Assembly: GCA_021399435.1 (NCBI GenBank)
Contig: JAJTUP010000055.1
Coordinates: 372,001 to 436,000, forward strand
From: Diaporthe sp. PMI_573
Lineage: Eukaryota; Ascomycota; Sordariomycetes; Diaporthales; Diaporthaceae
Length of the DNA: 64,000 nucleotides
Direction of reading: 5' to 3'
Below the pieces are notes generated by a model. That model was not told where the DNA came from. It made no database searches and saw only the letters and a program-made list of their open reading frames with translations. Positions 32,007 through 43,410 of the stretch are shown piece after piece (the stretch's first letter is position 1; every line of letters begins with the position of its first letter). The position numbers and the translations under genes are program-made.

Positions 32007-32996
32007 GGCCAATTTGAAACCTTTAAAAAATGGGTGCTGTGTCATATAGTTGTTATCTCATTCAGATGCGTCGGATACATGTTCCACGGGCTAGACAATG
32101 GGGCCCTCACGAAAGATGGGAGTCCCTCAACACTAATTGATGTGTTTTGATTTGGGGTTCCCGCCTCGGCACGCCCTGCCGAGACTCGACGGACCCAAGT
32201 CAAGCAACCACCTTAGGTTGGGCTCTTCGACGATAGCGTCTTTGGTTCGAAAATTCTAGGCCTCCTCGTCTATCTCGAACTTTAGCGAAGGTCGTAAAGA
32301 GTCAAGGAAGTGCAGTGCAAATTCAAAAGTCATGTTTATAAGATGTGATAGGTTGGCATGTAGTGCGTTAAAGCAATAGGCGAGGTTAACGTAATTTAAG
32401 GTGATGCTCACTGAGCAAGGGTGATTGAGGCCTGAGCAAGAGCGGCCGCTGGCGTCCTGGATTTCGTGTTCGTGGTACCTAGGTAGACTACCCAGGTAGT
32501 CTCGCGTGGATTTCCGCCCGTCCTGTCCCAGACGGGTTAGTCAGCCACCCGCCTCTGATCCGCCCACGCCTCACCACCACTCCGTGACACTCCGTGATGC
32601 TCAGTGTATAAATCCTCTCAGCCACCCCTCCGGCCCTGCAGACACCAAGGTCTGGTCGTTCCCTCTCAGAAATTGTTCAACTTTACGCGACTATCACCAT
32701 GCAGCCAACATGATGGCTACACGCGGGCGGGGTATGGGGGCCTGCTCCCTGGCAGCCTCTGACCCGGTTGCTGGCTGCCCTGCCGCCCAGCTGCCAGAGT
32801 CCAGCACTTGAGGTGGTCGCGGTCGTGGTCGTTTTCCCTGCTCCCTCTCCCTCTCCTTCTCTCTCTTCTCATTCTTCTCCTTCTGCTCCTTCTCGTCCTT
32901 CTTATCCTACATACTACTCACGCCTCTAGCAACCGTGTCTACTCTTCACCAGGCCCTGCCACCTATCCTCATAAAATATTTTCGTACCGCATAACC
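32007..32996. other. region upstream of the tyrosine recombinase
   Basis: No gene is seen in this 1 kb. It contains a palindrome GGTACCTAGGTAG (32474-32486) followed by ACTACCCAGGTAGT. A long pyrimidine tract of CTCCCTCTC/CTTCT units (about 32827-32910) precedes the recombinase ATG, as in many fungal promoters. If the recombinase belongs to a Starship-type element, the left boundary should lie here or just upstream, but I could not identify it. Confidence 0.4.
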
Positions 32997-35761
32997 ATGG
33001 CGCTGCGCATGACTGCCAAGGAGTTCTTCAGTAAGGGTAGAGAACGGGGATCTAGACAGTGCCAGAAGGGTATTGATAATTCCGTCACCCTTAAGAAGCT
33101 TGCACCTAAAACCGAGAAAGACTACTAGCGTATGGTCGGCCTTTGGAAATAGTACGTGATCCCTATGGGTCTTGCCCGTCCCTCTTCTCTTGCTGATCCT
33201 CTTTTGGTACATATAGGTTCGCCGAAGAGCACGCTGAAGATAAGCCTGACCCATATGATGTGAAGTCTTTGAAGGATTTTATGAAGGAAGTCGTGTTTAG
33301 TGTGGAGGGTGCTATGGATGACCCGAACCCGGCAAAAGAGACGGTTAGAATATACTGGAAGTAGTTCACAGCCGGCTGGCGCCGGCAGGGACCGGCTATT
33401 CCCGAAAATATTAAGCTTCCCGTGACGATGGTATGTCTGCTCAGCTGTTTGTCGGGGCAGGACCCTCATAGTTGGCCCCGAGATTAGCTAACAGGTTTTG
33501 CAAAGTTCATCAAACATGAGCTGCCCGAGATCCTCAAGAAGGAGAGCGGTATCAAGATGGTTGACGCCAAGCGTGTAAGGAGGTTTGGCACAAAAAACCA
33601 CTTTGTCCACCTTGGTCGTCAGCTGTGGGGCAACGACTGGTTCAAGTACGAGAGACCCGGGACACGTGTCTATATCTGGGCGTGCTTGATGGCTATCGTC
33701 TGTTCTTCTTCACGAATTGGCGAGTACATTGAGTCTTCCTGTCGACCAGATTCAGACCGGGGCTTGTATTATAAGGTGAATACTCATGATTTGATTTCAC
33801 ACAGCTTGGGCTAAGATATTTGTCTCATTGTAGGACGTGTCGTTCGCTGTATTCCGCAACGAACTTGGTGACGCAGAATTTGCTGTCCAGCTTGTTCGAG
33901 ATGCAAAGAACATGAGTGACGAGCCGTACAAAAGGTATGTTCTTCAACCGTTGAAGTTCCACGCTTCCATGTCCTAACCCGATCACCCAGGCCCGCACAC
34001 ACGCTCTACGAAGGCTACGTTCCCATGCCTCTTGTCTGCAACGCAATGCTTCCGATCTTAGCAATCGCTATCGCCGACAGGGCGTTCCGGGACTACGATA
34101 CAATTGAAGACCTGCTTGCTCTAGAGCCAGAAGACGACGAGATGCTCCACCTACAGTGGAAGGAGAGCATCCTCAACCAGCCTTTCTTCAAGACCATGTC
34201 CTTAAGAAGAGGCGAAGGGAAGATAGAAAAGGCCGGCACGCTGAGCAAACGGCTCCATGATCTGGGAGTTCGTGCCGGATACATGAGACCGCCCACCGTT
34301 CATGACTTCAGAGCCGAGGGCCTGTACTGGATTGGTAGGTCGCGGTCGTGACCTTGTGCGGCTCCGGCCCCTTTACTAACGTCTGCTGCAGACCGGCTCT
34401 ACTCAGCCGCCCAGAGGATGAAACACGCAGGCCATAAGAACCCGAACACATACAACAATCATTACCAGCCGAATAATAGTGGCACAGATGGGCAAGGCAG
34501 CTATTTTGGCTCTGAGGTGCGCACCATCGTCAACGACCTCTTCCGAGGCACGACCGTGGCGCGCAATCCGGATCTGCCACAGCGTCTCCCAGCGGAGAAA
34601 GAAGAGGCCTTGGCAAATAGCCCAGAGCACATCGCCATCCGGACAGAGCTAGCAGCTCTACGCGGCCAGCGGGGCGATGCAGTAGCCAAGCGTCGCACCA
34701 GGCTCTACCAAGATCGGAAGAAGCTAGCTGATAAAGAGCTCAGAAGGTGGCAGCAGAACCAGCCGTGCCGCCGCCCCCGGGCCGGGACGGACAGCATGGT
34801 GCCACCGTGTTATGACCGGGGCATCTTCAGCCGCGTCAAGTTCCTCATGCCCGAGCGGGATCGCCTCGCATCCATTCTCTTCGATAAACCGGACACTCTG
34901 CGAAGCCCAACTGGCCTCGAGGCCTTGCGCAGTATGGTCGTACTCTGTGAGGCAGATGCGGAAGTGGTTGTGCGACCTGGCCTTGAGCCGAACAAGTGTT
35001 GTTGCGCTGGCTTAGCTCGACGCCAGAAAATCCCCAGCTCAGCGGATTCCAGCATCAAACGAGATGCATACGATTGGAAACACGTCCACAGGTGCTTCAA
35101 AAATGCCCACAGCGACTTCACCGAGTTCTGCTTCTTGTGCAGCGACTGGGTCTACGATGAAAAAGAGTGGACGGAACACTGTTCTTGGCACCTTGCCTCT
35201 CCAGACGAGCTGCCCGTCCAGTGCGACCCCCTCATGTACGGCGGCGTGCTGGCCACGGCCGGCTATTGCATGTTCTGCATGGCAAACTTGTCGCTGCCGC
35301 CTGCGGCACGACTCTGTCAGTTCCTGGATAAGCACACATGGCAGCAACACGTCTACGGCCACTATAATGAGTACGTTCAGACTGTTGGCGACGAGAAGCT
35401 GATAATGTGTCCCCATCCCGGAATGCATTGCAACTTGGCATTTGACTCGGTGGACCAATTCAGATTTCACGTACTGGACTGGCACTGCCGCGACTTGATC
35501 AAGGCGCCGAGCAAATGGGATGCGCCCAGCCATGCGGACGACGTCCAGTCCACTCGGTCATCCAAGAGGGCGCGGAGAGCTGAGCCCGATGCCAGAGGAG
35601 CGAATAGCGAAACAATCTATTGCTTTCTTGACGAGACAGTGAAAATGGAGGACCTCTATGGTTCAGAAGAGGCGTCGATGGAGCCCGACGGCGAGGACGC
35701 TACCAGCTCGTACTACAGCACTGATTTTGACGAGATCAGCAGTTACCCGCCGCTTCCTTAG
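32997..35761 (+). pseudogene. DUF3435-type tyrosine recombinase (Starship captain family), three in-frame TAGs
   Basis: Six exons are predicted: 32997-33151, 33217-33430, 33506-33775, 33834-33934, 33991-34334 and 34392-35761 (817 codons). DUF3435 proteins are fungal tyrosine recombinases that move Starship giant elements. The catalytic residues are visible: Arg193 in CSSSRIGEY, His351 and Arg354 in TVHDFRAEG, His376 in KHAGHKNP, and Tyr386 in NTYNNHYQP. The family's LHLQWKESILNQPFF box and SKRLHDLGVRAGYMRPPT are present. The C-terminal 400 residues contain a C2H2-like finger (EFCFLCSDWV...EHCSWHL). The N-terminal part has TAG at 33126, a TAG split by intron 1 (33150-33151 plus 33217) and a TAG at 33362. 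All three fit CAG to TAG changes. The remaining 4/5 of the protein is open. Intron donors (GTACGT, GTATGT, GTGAAT, GTATGT, GTAGGT) are good. In the third intron position several acceptors exist; 33505 keeps the frame. Probably inactive unless the ORF is re-initiated downstream. Confidence 0.8.
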
Positions 35762-36594
35762 ATCGGCGGATCGCGTGTCGCCCTTTTGTGATTTTTTTCT
35801 GGCAATTTACTGTGTGTATAGACCGCCTCACGGGTTCTGGGATCCGTGGGAGAGGGTAGTGTTGTCGTCCTACGGCCATTCTACACCTCTGTAGGGAAAA
35901 TAAACGTTGTTTTCCTAAGTCTCGACCTACGTCCCCGGCCCCCCCCTTAATTCACTGCGACGGTCATACCTTCTTGCAGTTGTGGCGGAGAGACTTTGGT
36001 AAGGAGATTGGCTTTTGAGGCATTCACAGCAGTTACATCGTTGTTAAGAGGGCTTTCTCATAAACACACGTACCACGGGTTCTATGGGGCAAGTAGGTCA
36101 GTGCTGGCACAAATAACGTTTATTACCCTGTGGAGGTGTATATACAGCGTAACTAGATTCTGCCTACAGCTCTATACTAGGGACAAGATTACACAAGACT
36201 TCCAGATATTACCACCACAACCACAGATTTCAGGAAATGTTATCGATTCAGAAGATCATTCTCAAGGTACAAACATTCAAATTACGCACATGCTGTATGG
36301 TTGTGATACCAACATGAAGAGTTTTAGTGGTACTCAGAGCTATGGGCGAGTTCATGTGCTGTATGCTAGGTCATCCCTTGGCTGAGTCCTTGGCGCGAAC
36401 TTTCCTGTCACTCTGCACCTACAATCCCCCAGCCATCCCAGCCCATCAAGCTCATAGTTATGCAATGCATCGGGGTCTGATAGTGACGACCAGCCTCCTG
36501 GATTCTGGCCTGAGCCAAATTCCCCCCCTCTGGTCTTCTACGACTCAACCCCCGCAATTGCTGCTGGGCCAGGTCAGGCGCCAGTGGCTATCCC
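35762..36594. other. non-coding, decreasing GC
   Basis: Downstream flank of the recombinase gene. Short frames are present on the plus strand (35996-36385 and 36327-36833), but none has protein-like composition or family signal. A C-run at about 35938-35946 is notable. It may be the 3' UTR followed by decayed sequence. Confidence 0.35.
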
Positions 36595-37454
36595 ATGCCC
36601 ATGCTCCTCAGGCAGAAAGGGCCCAAGTCCTGGCTTCAGGCTTACGACATAAAATCCATAGTACCTATCTGTGTGTGCTCCTACATGTGGAGATTTTCAA
36701 TCGATTTGGAACGATGTCAACGATGCGCCAGAGCAATATTGATCGCCGACGAGGAAGAGATGAGTGTCGAGAGAAGTTGGCCCAGCATATTTGTATGAGT
36801 AAAATACAACCTTCTCTGGATGAGCTCGGCTAACATCACCAGACAATAGATTGGCAATCAAGATAAAGCCTGTAGATGTCCGCCTCAACCCTCGGGAGAC
36901 GGACTTCTACTCGTGGACGGTCGTACAAGGCAAGGAGGAGCTCTACTCGAAGATCTTCGCGAAAAACTTAAGCAATCATTCTACAGGTACCTACAGATTT
37001 CTCTGCAGAGAAGTTGGGAAATCCTTTGAAGCTATACCAGCTACACAAGTCTCAACGCTCGACAGCGTCATGTCAGTATGTTAGCAGACAGACACCTTGT
37101 ATTTAAAGCCTCACTAAGCTTTATTAGATGTCTACAGGGCCTAGCTTTAGTAGCATTATCACTCAGCTGAGGGAGGAAAACGCGAGGCTACTACAACAAC
37201 TACTGGAAGTCACAAAAAAAGCGGAATCAGAACACGAGCAAAGAACTATCGCCGAGGAAGGATACCGCCAATCCCGCAGTCACCAAGCACAGCTGGAGAA
37301 GGATGTTCAGAGATACTCAGGTCTAGCAATATTTTTTCGAGATATTGTTACGAAATGTACAGCTGACATGGAGAAAGTATTACCTACATTACAAGAGATG
37401 AGAAAGAGTATGTCGGAGGCCACCACACGGGAAAATACCTTCCATCAGGCTTAA
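36595..37454 (+). pseudogene. fragmentary multi-exon gene with coiled-coil end, unidentified
   Basis: Several exon-like pieces lie in tandem. The first (36595-36793) includes SIDLERCQRCARAILIADEE. It could splice through GTATGA...CAATAG to about 36852. A later junction, GTATGT...CACTAAGC...ATTAG (about 37075-37127), joins to 37128-37454. That last piece encodes TQLREENARLLQQLLEVTKK and is strongly coiled-coil, about 108 residues, ending at TAA. The middle piece reads plausibly in two frames, so the model is unsettled. I do not recognise the family. The surroundings (decayed genes, AT-rich DNA) suggest a relic or an orphan accessory gene. Confidence 0.25.
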
Positions 37455-38600
37455 TTCTGAGTTAAAACAGGTTATTCTGTTAAAGTTGTCGCATTTGTCT
37501 AGGATTACTCTGTGTTTATATATTCATTCCTATATGGTTATGCAACACATCAATTATGGTTACTAAAGCTTAGGTAGAAGCCATGAATGCGTGGATTGCA
37601 CACGCTCGCGCGTGAGACACGCACGACTGGGTCGAAGTCCGGGACGCCAGCCCTACCCAGTCCCCAGGTTCATTCTAAATCTGGCCCGCCATTCCCACCC
37701 ACGCAGTTCACATCAAAGCAGAAAATCTCACATAAAGTCACACCGAAAACGAAGTAGATATCCCAGGCCGATGTTGCTGTTGCTGAATGTATAGTTTGCA
37801 TACCTCCACCTCCGTACTCTGAGTCGGACAGTCCCCGATGGAGTGCGTCAAATCTTGCGGACCCGAGAAGCCTGGCGCGGCTGCGAAACCATCGCCAATT
37901 CCATGCATCTTTTGGGGCAAGCAGTATAAGAGAAACTCACTGTATGTGACGGCATTATGAAATTTAAGTCGCACACCTCCCGTGTGCACAATGTGAAACT
38001 CAGGGCAAAACTGGTCCTGCATTATTCTAGGAAGGTCAATTAGGACATGTTGGTTGGAGGTGTGCGAGTGCTGTCTAGGCTTTTAGGTCTGTCAATAGGC
38101 TCTTTTTGCATCTGTACATTCCTTCCTCTATAGCTTGCCATTATTTTTATGCAGCGATGACGAAGTTTCACAAATAGTGTCCCGTGATACCTTGGCTATT
38201 TGTGTCTACGAGAAACCAGATGCCTGGTGTTTGGATGCATGTAATTGTCTTCCCGGCTTCTGGCCTCCTAGAGCCTGGCCCACTCAACAACCACCTATTT
38301 AAGTTAACTCGAATGATAGTAATAGCTGGAAACATGCGACAGATGTTGGTGTAGGACGAGGACCAGGAAATCTCGCAATACTCTCAAGTGTTATTCAACA
38401 GGATACCTTCACAAGTGCGGTAACTATGGCTCACCTGCGCTGTATCTCAGATGAGTGCAAGAATACGGGCTACTATTAAAAGGGCAAGGAATCTCGCAAG
38501 ACCCAGCACTACAACAAGCACTGTCCAGTTGGAAACGCAACTGTTTCCTAGCCCACTCTGTATTACCATTTATCAGGACTGCACACCATCTACTAGTACA
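37455..38600. other. no gene supported
   Basis: Mixed-composition DNA without convincing frames. Near 38427-38560 the plus strand reads HLRCISDECKNTGYY, then a stop, then KHCPVGN. This is a possible remnant of a Cys/His finger but too short to call. Confidence 0.3.
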
Positions 38601-39930
38601 AACAGCCATTAAAATAGCATAGAGATAATTTCATTAAAACAACTTTAGATTACACAGAAATTTCCAAAGTATGACAGTAGTAATAGCTTATTCTAGAATC
38701 TCTTAATATCCGTACTTCCTTCAGACGTTTACTAACACTTCCTTATCAGCCAGCTTCTAAGGCTGAGTATACCTATTATAAGCGTCCCAGCTATTAGTAC
38801 TGTCCTTAACCTTACGTCTACAAAGAATAACACGATACTTTATAAGTGATGCTTTGGGCCGCTTGGGCTTATTGTACCGTAAGTCAATTCTCACATCGGT
38901 TATTTCTCTGCCGGAAACTTCCAGAAAAGCAACAAGCTTATACTCCCTCTATCAAAAAGAGTTACTAGAGTTTTTAGTGCAATCCCTAATTAGCTTATAA
39001 AGCTTGTCTTAAACTGTTTAGTTAAGGTTTCTCAGTTGCCTTTTAATATCCTTATCATAATTTCCTGAATGAAAGAGCTTGGGCTTATACTGCTTTTAAA
39101 TAGAAGACACTACCTAGGCAAGCTCTTTCTGGCAAAACTGTGTGTTTGGTCTAATAAACATAATCTAGTCTAGTATAGTTGAATTAAAGAAGCTCTTAAT
39201 CTAAGTAATAATGTGTACTGAAGGCTGCTAATACGCGAAGGTCCATAACTTGTATATAGTCTTTGTGGTAGCTGGCAGTTGTCTAGTATAGTTAAATTAG
39301 CGTACAAGAAATAGTGAGGAAGGATAAGAGTTTTATTATGTAGCTCGCCGTTCTGGCATATGCTGCCGCACTCACAGTGCTTAAACATGTTGTAACGAGC
39401 CATTTGCTTACTATCTATAGTTAACCTTAATTCTTTGTGGGCGGTTACCGTTGTTGCTGGCTTGGAGATTAAGCTGGCAGTGCTTATATCGTTGTAGGGG
39501 AGCCCTATACTTGTTATATGTGTGTGAGTACAAGTGTATGTACCTGATGCAATAGGTTTGTCTACTGAAAGAACTGGAATAAATTAGCAAGTATCCCTAA
39601 AATAAAAGAAATGGAACTAAATATATAAATATACTCTGTTGAGTCTTATATTTGAGATTAAACTCGCTAGGCTTTATATATGTCTTGCGGTGGCGGTATT
39701 CGTGCCTAGTTAAAGCTGGGGAAAAGATTCGTGCGGAGGCTAGATATTAGTCGCTGTAGTTATTCGGCGCTGCACGTGAACGGATTAGTTTGTTGTTATA
39801 TGTTGGAAAAAGCGAGTGCGAGGGAGGATGCTGCCGGCTTTAAGTAGAAGAGCGCGCGAGGGAAGAGGATAGAGGTAATTTGCCATTCTTTTAGAATGGT
39901 CTACTATCCTTGTCCAGGAGAGTATAGAAA
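38601..39930. other. AT-rich relic DNA
   Basis: The sequence becomes rich in TA, TTA and CTTA steps with stops in every frame, the look of RIP-mutated repeats. A short minus-strand frame (39170-39403) retains a CECGSICQNGEL cluster but no family is recognisable. A slightly GC-richer patch (about 39690-39890) precedes the tandem repeat. Confidence 0.4.
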
Positions 39931-40977
39931 CTTTTGACTAGAAAAAATGGATTCCTAATTTTGATGCATCCTATATGAAAATGATGTCTGGAATTTTCTG
40001 CATTTAATGACTATGATCTCTAACTCTTACACCCTTCTGATTGTGAGTAAATTGAAGATCTAGTTTTGATTAATGCTTGCTTTGTCTACGTTTAATGTGA
40101 AAAACCCGGCGATTGATTTGCAACTTATATTTTTATGTTTGTATTGCTTTGATTGGATGAGCACTGTCTGGGAGTTAGATTAGGAAAGCATTAGGGAACT
40201 TTTGCTAACTAGAAAAAATGATTTCCTAATTTTGATGCATTTTATATGAAAATAATGTCTAGAATTTTCTACATTTACTGATTATAGTCTCTAACTCTTG
40301 CATCTTTCTAATTATAAGGAAATTGAAGATCTAGTTTTAATTAATGCTTGCTTTATCTGTATTAAATGTAAAAAACCTGGTGATTGATTTGCAACTTATA
40401 TTTTTATGTTTACATTGCTTTAATTGGATAAGTACTGTCTAGGAGTCAGGTTATCAGGAAAGTATTAGGGAACTTTTACTAACTAGAAAAAATGATTTCC
40501 TAATTTTAATACATCCTATATGAAAATGATGTCTGGAATTTTCTGCATTTACTGATTATAGTCTCTAACTCTTGTATCCTTTTAATTATAAGGAAATTGA
40601 AGATCTAGTTTTAATTAATGCTTGCTTTATCTACATTAAATGTAAAAAACCTAGCGATTAATTTACAACTTATATTTTTATATTTACATTACTTTAATTA
40701 GATGAGCACTGTCTAAGAGTTAGGTTATCAGGAAAGTATTAGGGAACTTTTACTAACTAGAAAAAATGATTTCCTAATTTTAATGCATTCTATATAAAAA
40801 TGATGTCTGGAATTTTCTACATTTACTAATTATAGTCTCTAACTCTTGCATTTTTCTGATTATAAGGAAATTAAAGATCTAGTTTTAATTAATGCTTGCT
40901 TTATCTACATTAAACGTGAAAAACCCGGCGATTGATTTGTAACTTATATTTTTATGTTTATATTGCTTTGATTAGAG
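39931..40977. repeat. four tandem copies of a 270-275 bp repeat
   Basis: Each unit contains ACTAGAAAAAATG (at 39937, 40207, 40482 and 40756), then TTCCTAATTTT, GATGTCTGGAATTTTCT, GAAGATCTAGTTTT and AAAAACC(C/T)GG. Unit spacing is 270, 275 and 274 bp. The fourth copy ends near 40977. Copies differ mainly by C/T and G/A changes, and copy 1 is the most GC-rich, as expected if RIP struck the others harder. No open frame spans a unit. The origin, such as satellite, subtelomere-like or internal transposon repeat, is not shown. Confidence 0.85.
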
Positions 40978-42202
40978 TAAGCTCTGTAGTGTAAGGTAAG
41001 CTTACATAAGGCCCGCCTGCCTAGCGGGCGAGGGGGGGGGGCTTAAGGCCCCTTTTAAATATTTAATGTAATGAATATTTAATTTAATATTCTAAAAGAG
41101 TAGCTCTTATAAGCTTTAAAGAAGCTATTTATATAATATTAAATAGTTTAAAACTATATAAGTAACAATCTTATAAGTTTATTTATAATATATAATATAC
41201 TAAAGTAATTAGTATATAATAAAGCTACTAATATTAGTATTTACTAATAGCTAACTATTAAATACTAAGGTTTAATTAGCTAATAGGTATTTAAGTATTC
41301 CTTATATATAGCGTATTTATTATCTTTATTATAAATAATATCTTATACTTTTTAAGCTATATCTTATAGTAGTTAATTTACTTTATAATAAAATAATATT
41401 TAAGGTATTAAGTTTTAGCTTATTATTCTTTACCTTTAATATTAAAGCTAAAAAGGTAATTTATTAAGTTAAATAACTTATATTATTTCTTATAGTTATA
41501 TATTATTATACTATATTATATTATACTATTTATTTTTAAAGATAATTACTTAGCTTGTTTTAAACCACTTAGCTTTATATGTATTAAGGAGCTGCTTACC
41601 CCCCCCTTAAGGGGCTCTATTATCTTATACTTAGGCAGCTTATAAGGTAATAACCTAAAGTTAAAATATAGGGTAATTATATAGTAGGCTTATACTACAC
41701 TTTATTATATTATCCTTATCCTACCCTTAATGCTAACTAATAACTTAGTTAAGCTTAACTACCTTATTACGCTTATATATTACTATAAATTTAACTTACG
41801 CGTTATTATATTAAGCTGCATTATTTAAAGCGCTAGGTACTTAATACCTTAGTTAATACTAATATAGCCTATTTATACTCTAATGCCCTTATATAAGTTA
41901 TAACGCTAATAAGAGAGTATATATTAATATAGCGACCTATATTAAGCAATAAGGGTAGTTAATAAGCTATAGTCCTATAAGCTAGTGCTTAATAATAAGC
42001 TAATTAATAAACTTAAGGCTTAGCTTAAGTAGAACACTAATTAGATAGCTATATAGTAGAGTTATAATATAAAAGAATTTATAAAACCTAAAGGTAGCTA
42101 GCTATCTAATAAGGTAGTATTCTTCCTTTAAAACTAATAATATATATTAACTTAATAAACTAAGTAATATTAATATAATTAGCCTACTAATAGCTAGTAT
42201 GC
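40978..42202. other. AT-rich relic, left flank of the Gypsy element
   Basis: Except for a GC-rich start (about 41000-41050, with CCGCCTGCCTAGCGGGCG and a G-run followed by CTTAAGGCCCC), the region is nearly pure AT with TATTA/CTTAATA steps. A CCCCCCCCTTAAGGGGC stretch at about 41600 is the rough inverse of the G-run at about 41031, so a short inverted-repeat element may span 41.0-41.6 kb. No gene is possible here. Confidence 0.4.
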
Positions 42203-42528
42203 TGTTACGGGGTGCAGTGTTTCACGTAGCTAGTGCGATAAATTTTCTTTCTTAGCCGTCCGTATTATAAGTACCGGACAAGCTTCTATCCCTCTTGAGG
42301 GCCGAAGCAACAATTCAACTCATTCTTCTATTATTATTATTTGATAACCTGTGACATTATCTGATCAGAACCAACACACCCTGCTTTTGTCGCCTTCATA
42401 GCCCTTCCAGCCCTTTTTCATTATCTCTTCTTTCTTCGCGTTGGAGCCCTCTAGCAGTTTCCTCTCTCTCTCACTCAGAGGGGCCAGCAAAACGCACACC
42501 TATGCTCGGCTTAGTGTCCACGTTTTTA
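42203..42528 (+). repeat. 5' LTR of the Gypsy element
   Basis: It begins TGTTACGGGGTGCAGTG and ends GTCCACGTTTTTA. It is the same length as the 3' copy with no gap in the alignment. No clear tRNA primer-binding site follows at 42529. Confidence 0.9.
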
Positions 42529-43410
42529 CTAGTAATCTAGCCCGGGCTAAGCTAACTACGTAACCTTTAAAGACTAAGGAAAGAGCTCACAACTGTCGAC
42601 TCGGTCTAAAGCTTGCCTGTTCTTCATAATCATAAGCAGAATTATCTCACCGACGCCTAATCAGAACTGCCGAGGAAACGCCTCGCCAGCAAGAAAGATA
42701 TGTAACCAAACTAAAGACGAGAGAAGCATAACTGAAGCATATAGGGAAAACCCCGCTTTCAAACCTACTCTCTTACCGAGGTTCTAAAGGGTACCCTCTC
42801 AACTAAGCTTCGCGCCCAAGGCGTAAACATCAGCCAGCACGCCGAGGATCATTTCACGGTAACGGCTAAAGCCCTAGCAGAGCAACACATTTACTTGTAA
42901 AACGCTCAATCAAGAAGGGGATCAGACTTTTACAGGATTTATCAAGCTCAGATCAGAAGAGAACGGCCCTTAATCTAATTCCATAGTTACTTCGGCAACT
43001 AAAGTCTGGTTGGAAAGTAGCGCCATCGCGACAATTGCCACCAAACCTATCGAGACAAAGTTTACAACAGTACGCTTGTTAGACATTAGCGCTAAGCCCG
43101 AGGAATACTGGAAAGAGTGAAGCAAAGGTATAATGGCTTTTAATCAGAGGTAATAGGGAACTTTAAAGACAAAGCTATATATACTAGGCAGAGGAAAAGC
43201 ACTTAAGAAGGCACAAGAATATCGAGTATCATCATTATACTAAATACCAACCCACAAACATACTTGTCTATCTAATAACACCATTTCTTAATTAAACAAC
43301 AAGCCTACAGCTCTGATCACTTTATTCTAACTATATCTAGCACTAGAACATCCGTAGTAGCTAGCCCTACTAAAGACGCTACTTCTACTAAAACACCGGG
43401 TTTCCTAACT

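Noticed and set aside
32997..33430. Programmed stop-codon readthrough of the three TAGs in the recombinase
   Set aside because: All three fit CAG to TAG and the neighbouring DNA shows the same mutation type, so mutation is the simpler explanation.
39931..40977. CRISPR-like array
   Set aside because: Units are 270 bp and contiguous, there are no spacers, and the organism is eukaryotic.
42529..42560. Primer-binding site after the 5' LTR
   Set aside because: No stretch complementary to a common tRNA 3' end can be recognised; RIP may have removed it.
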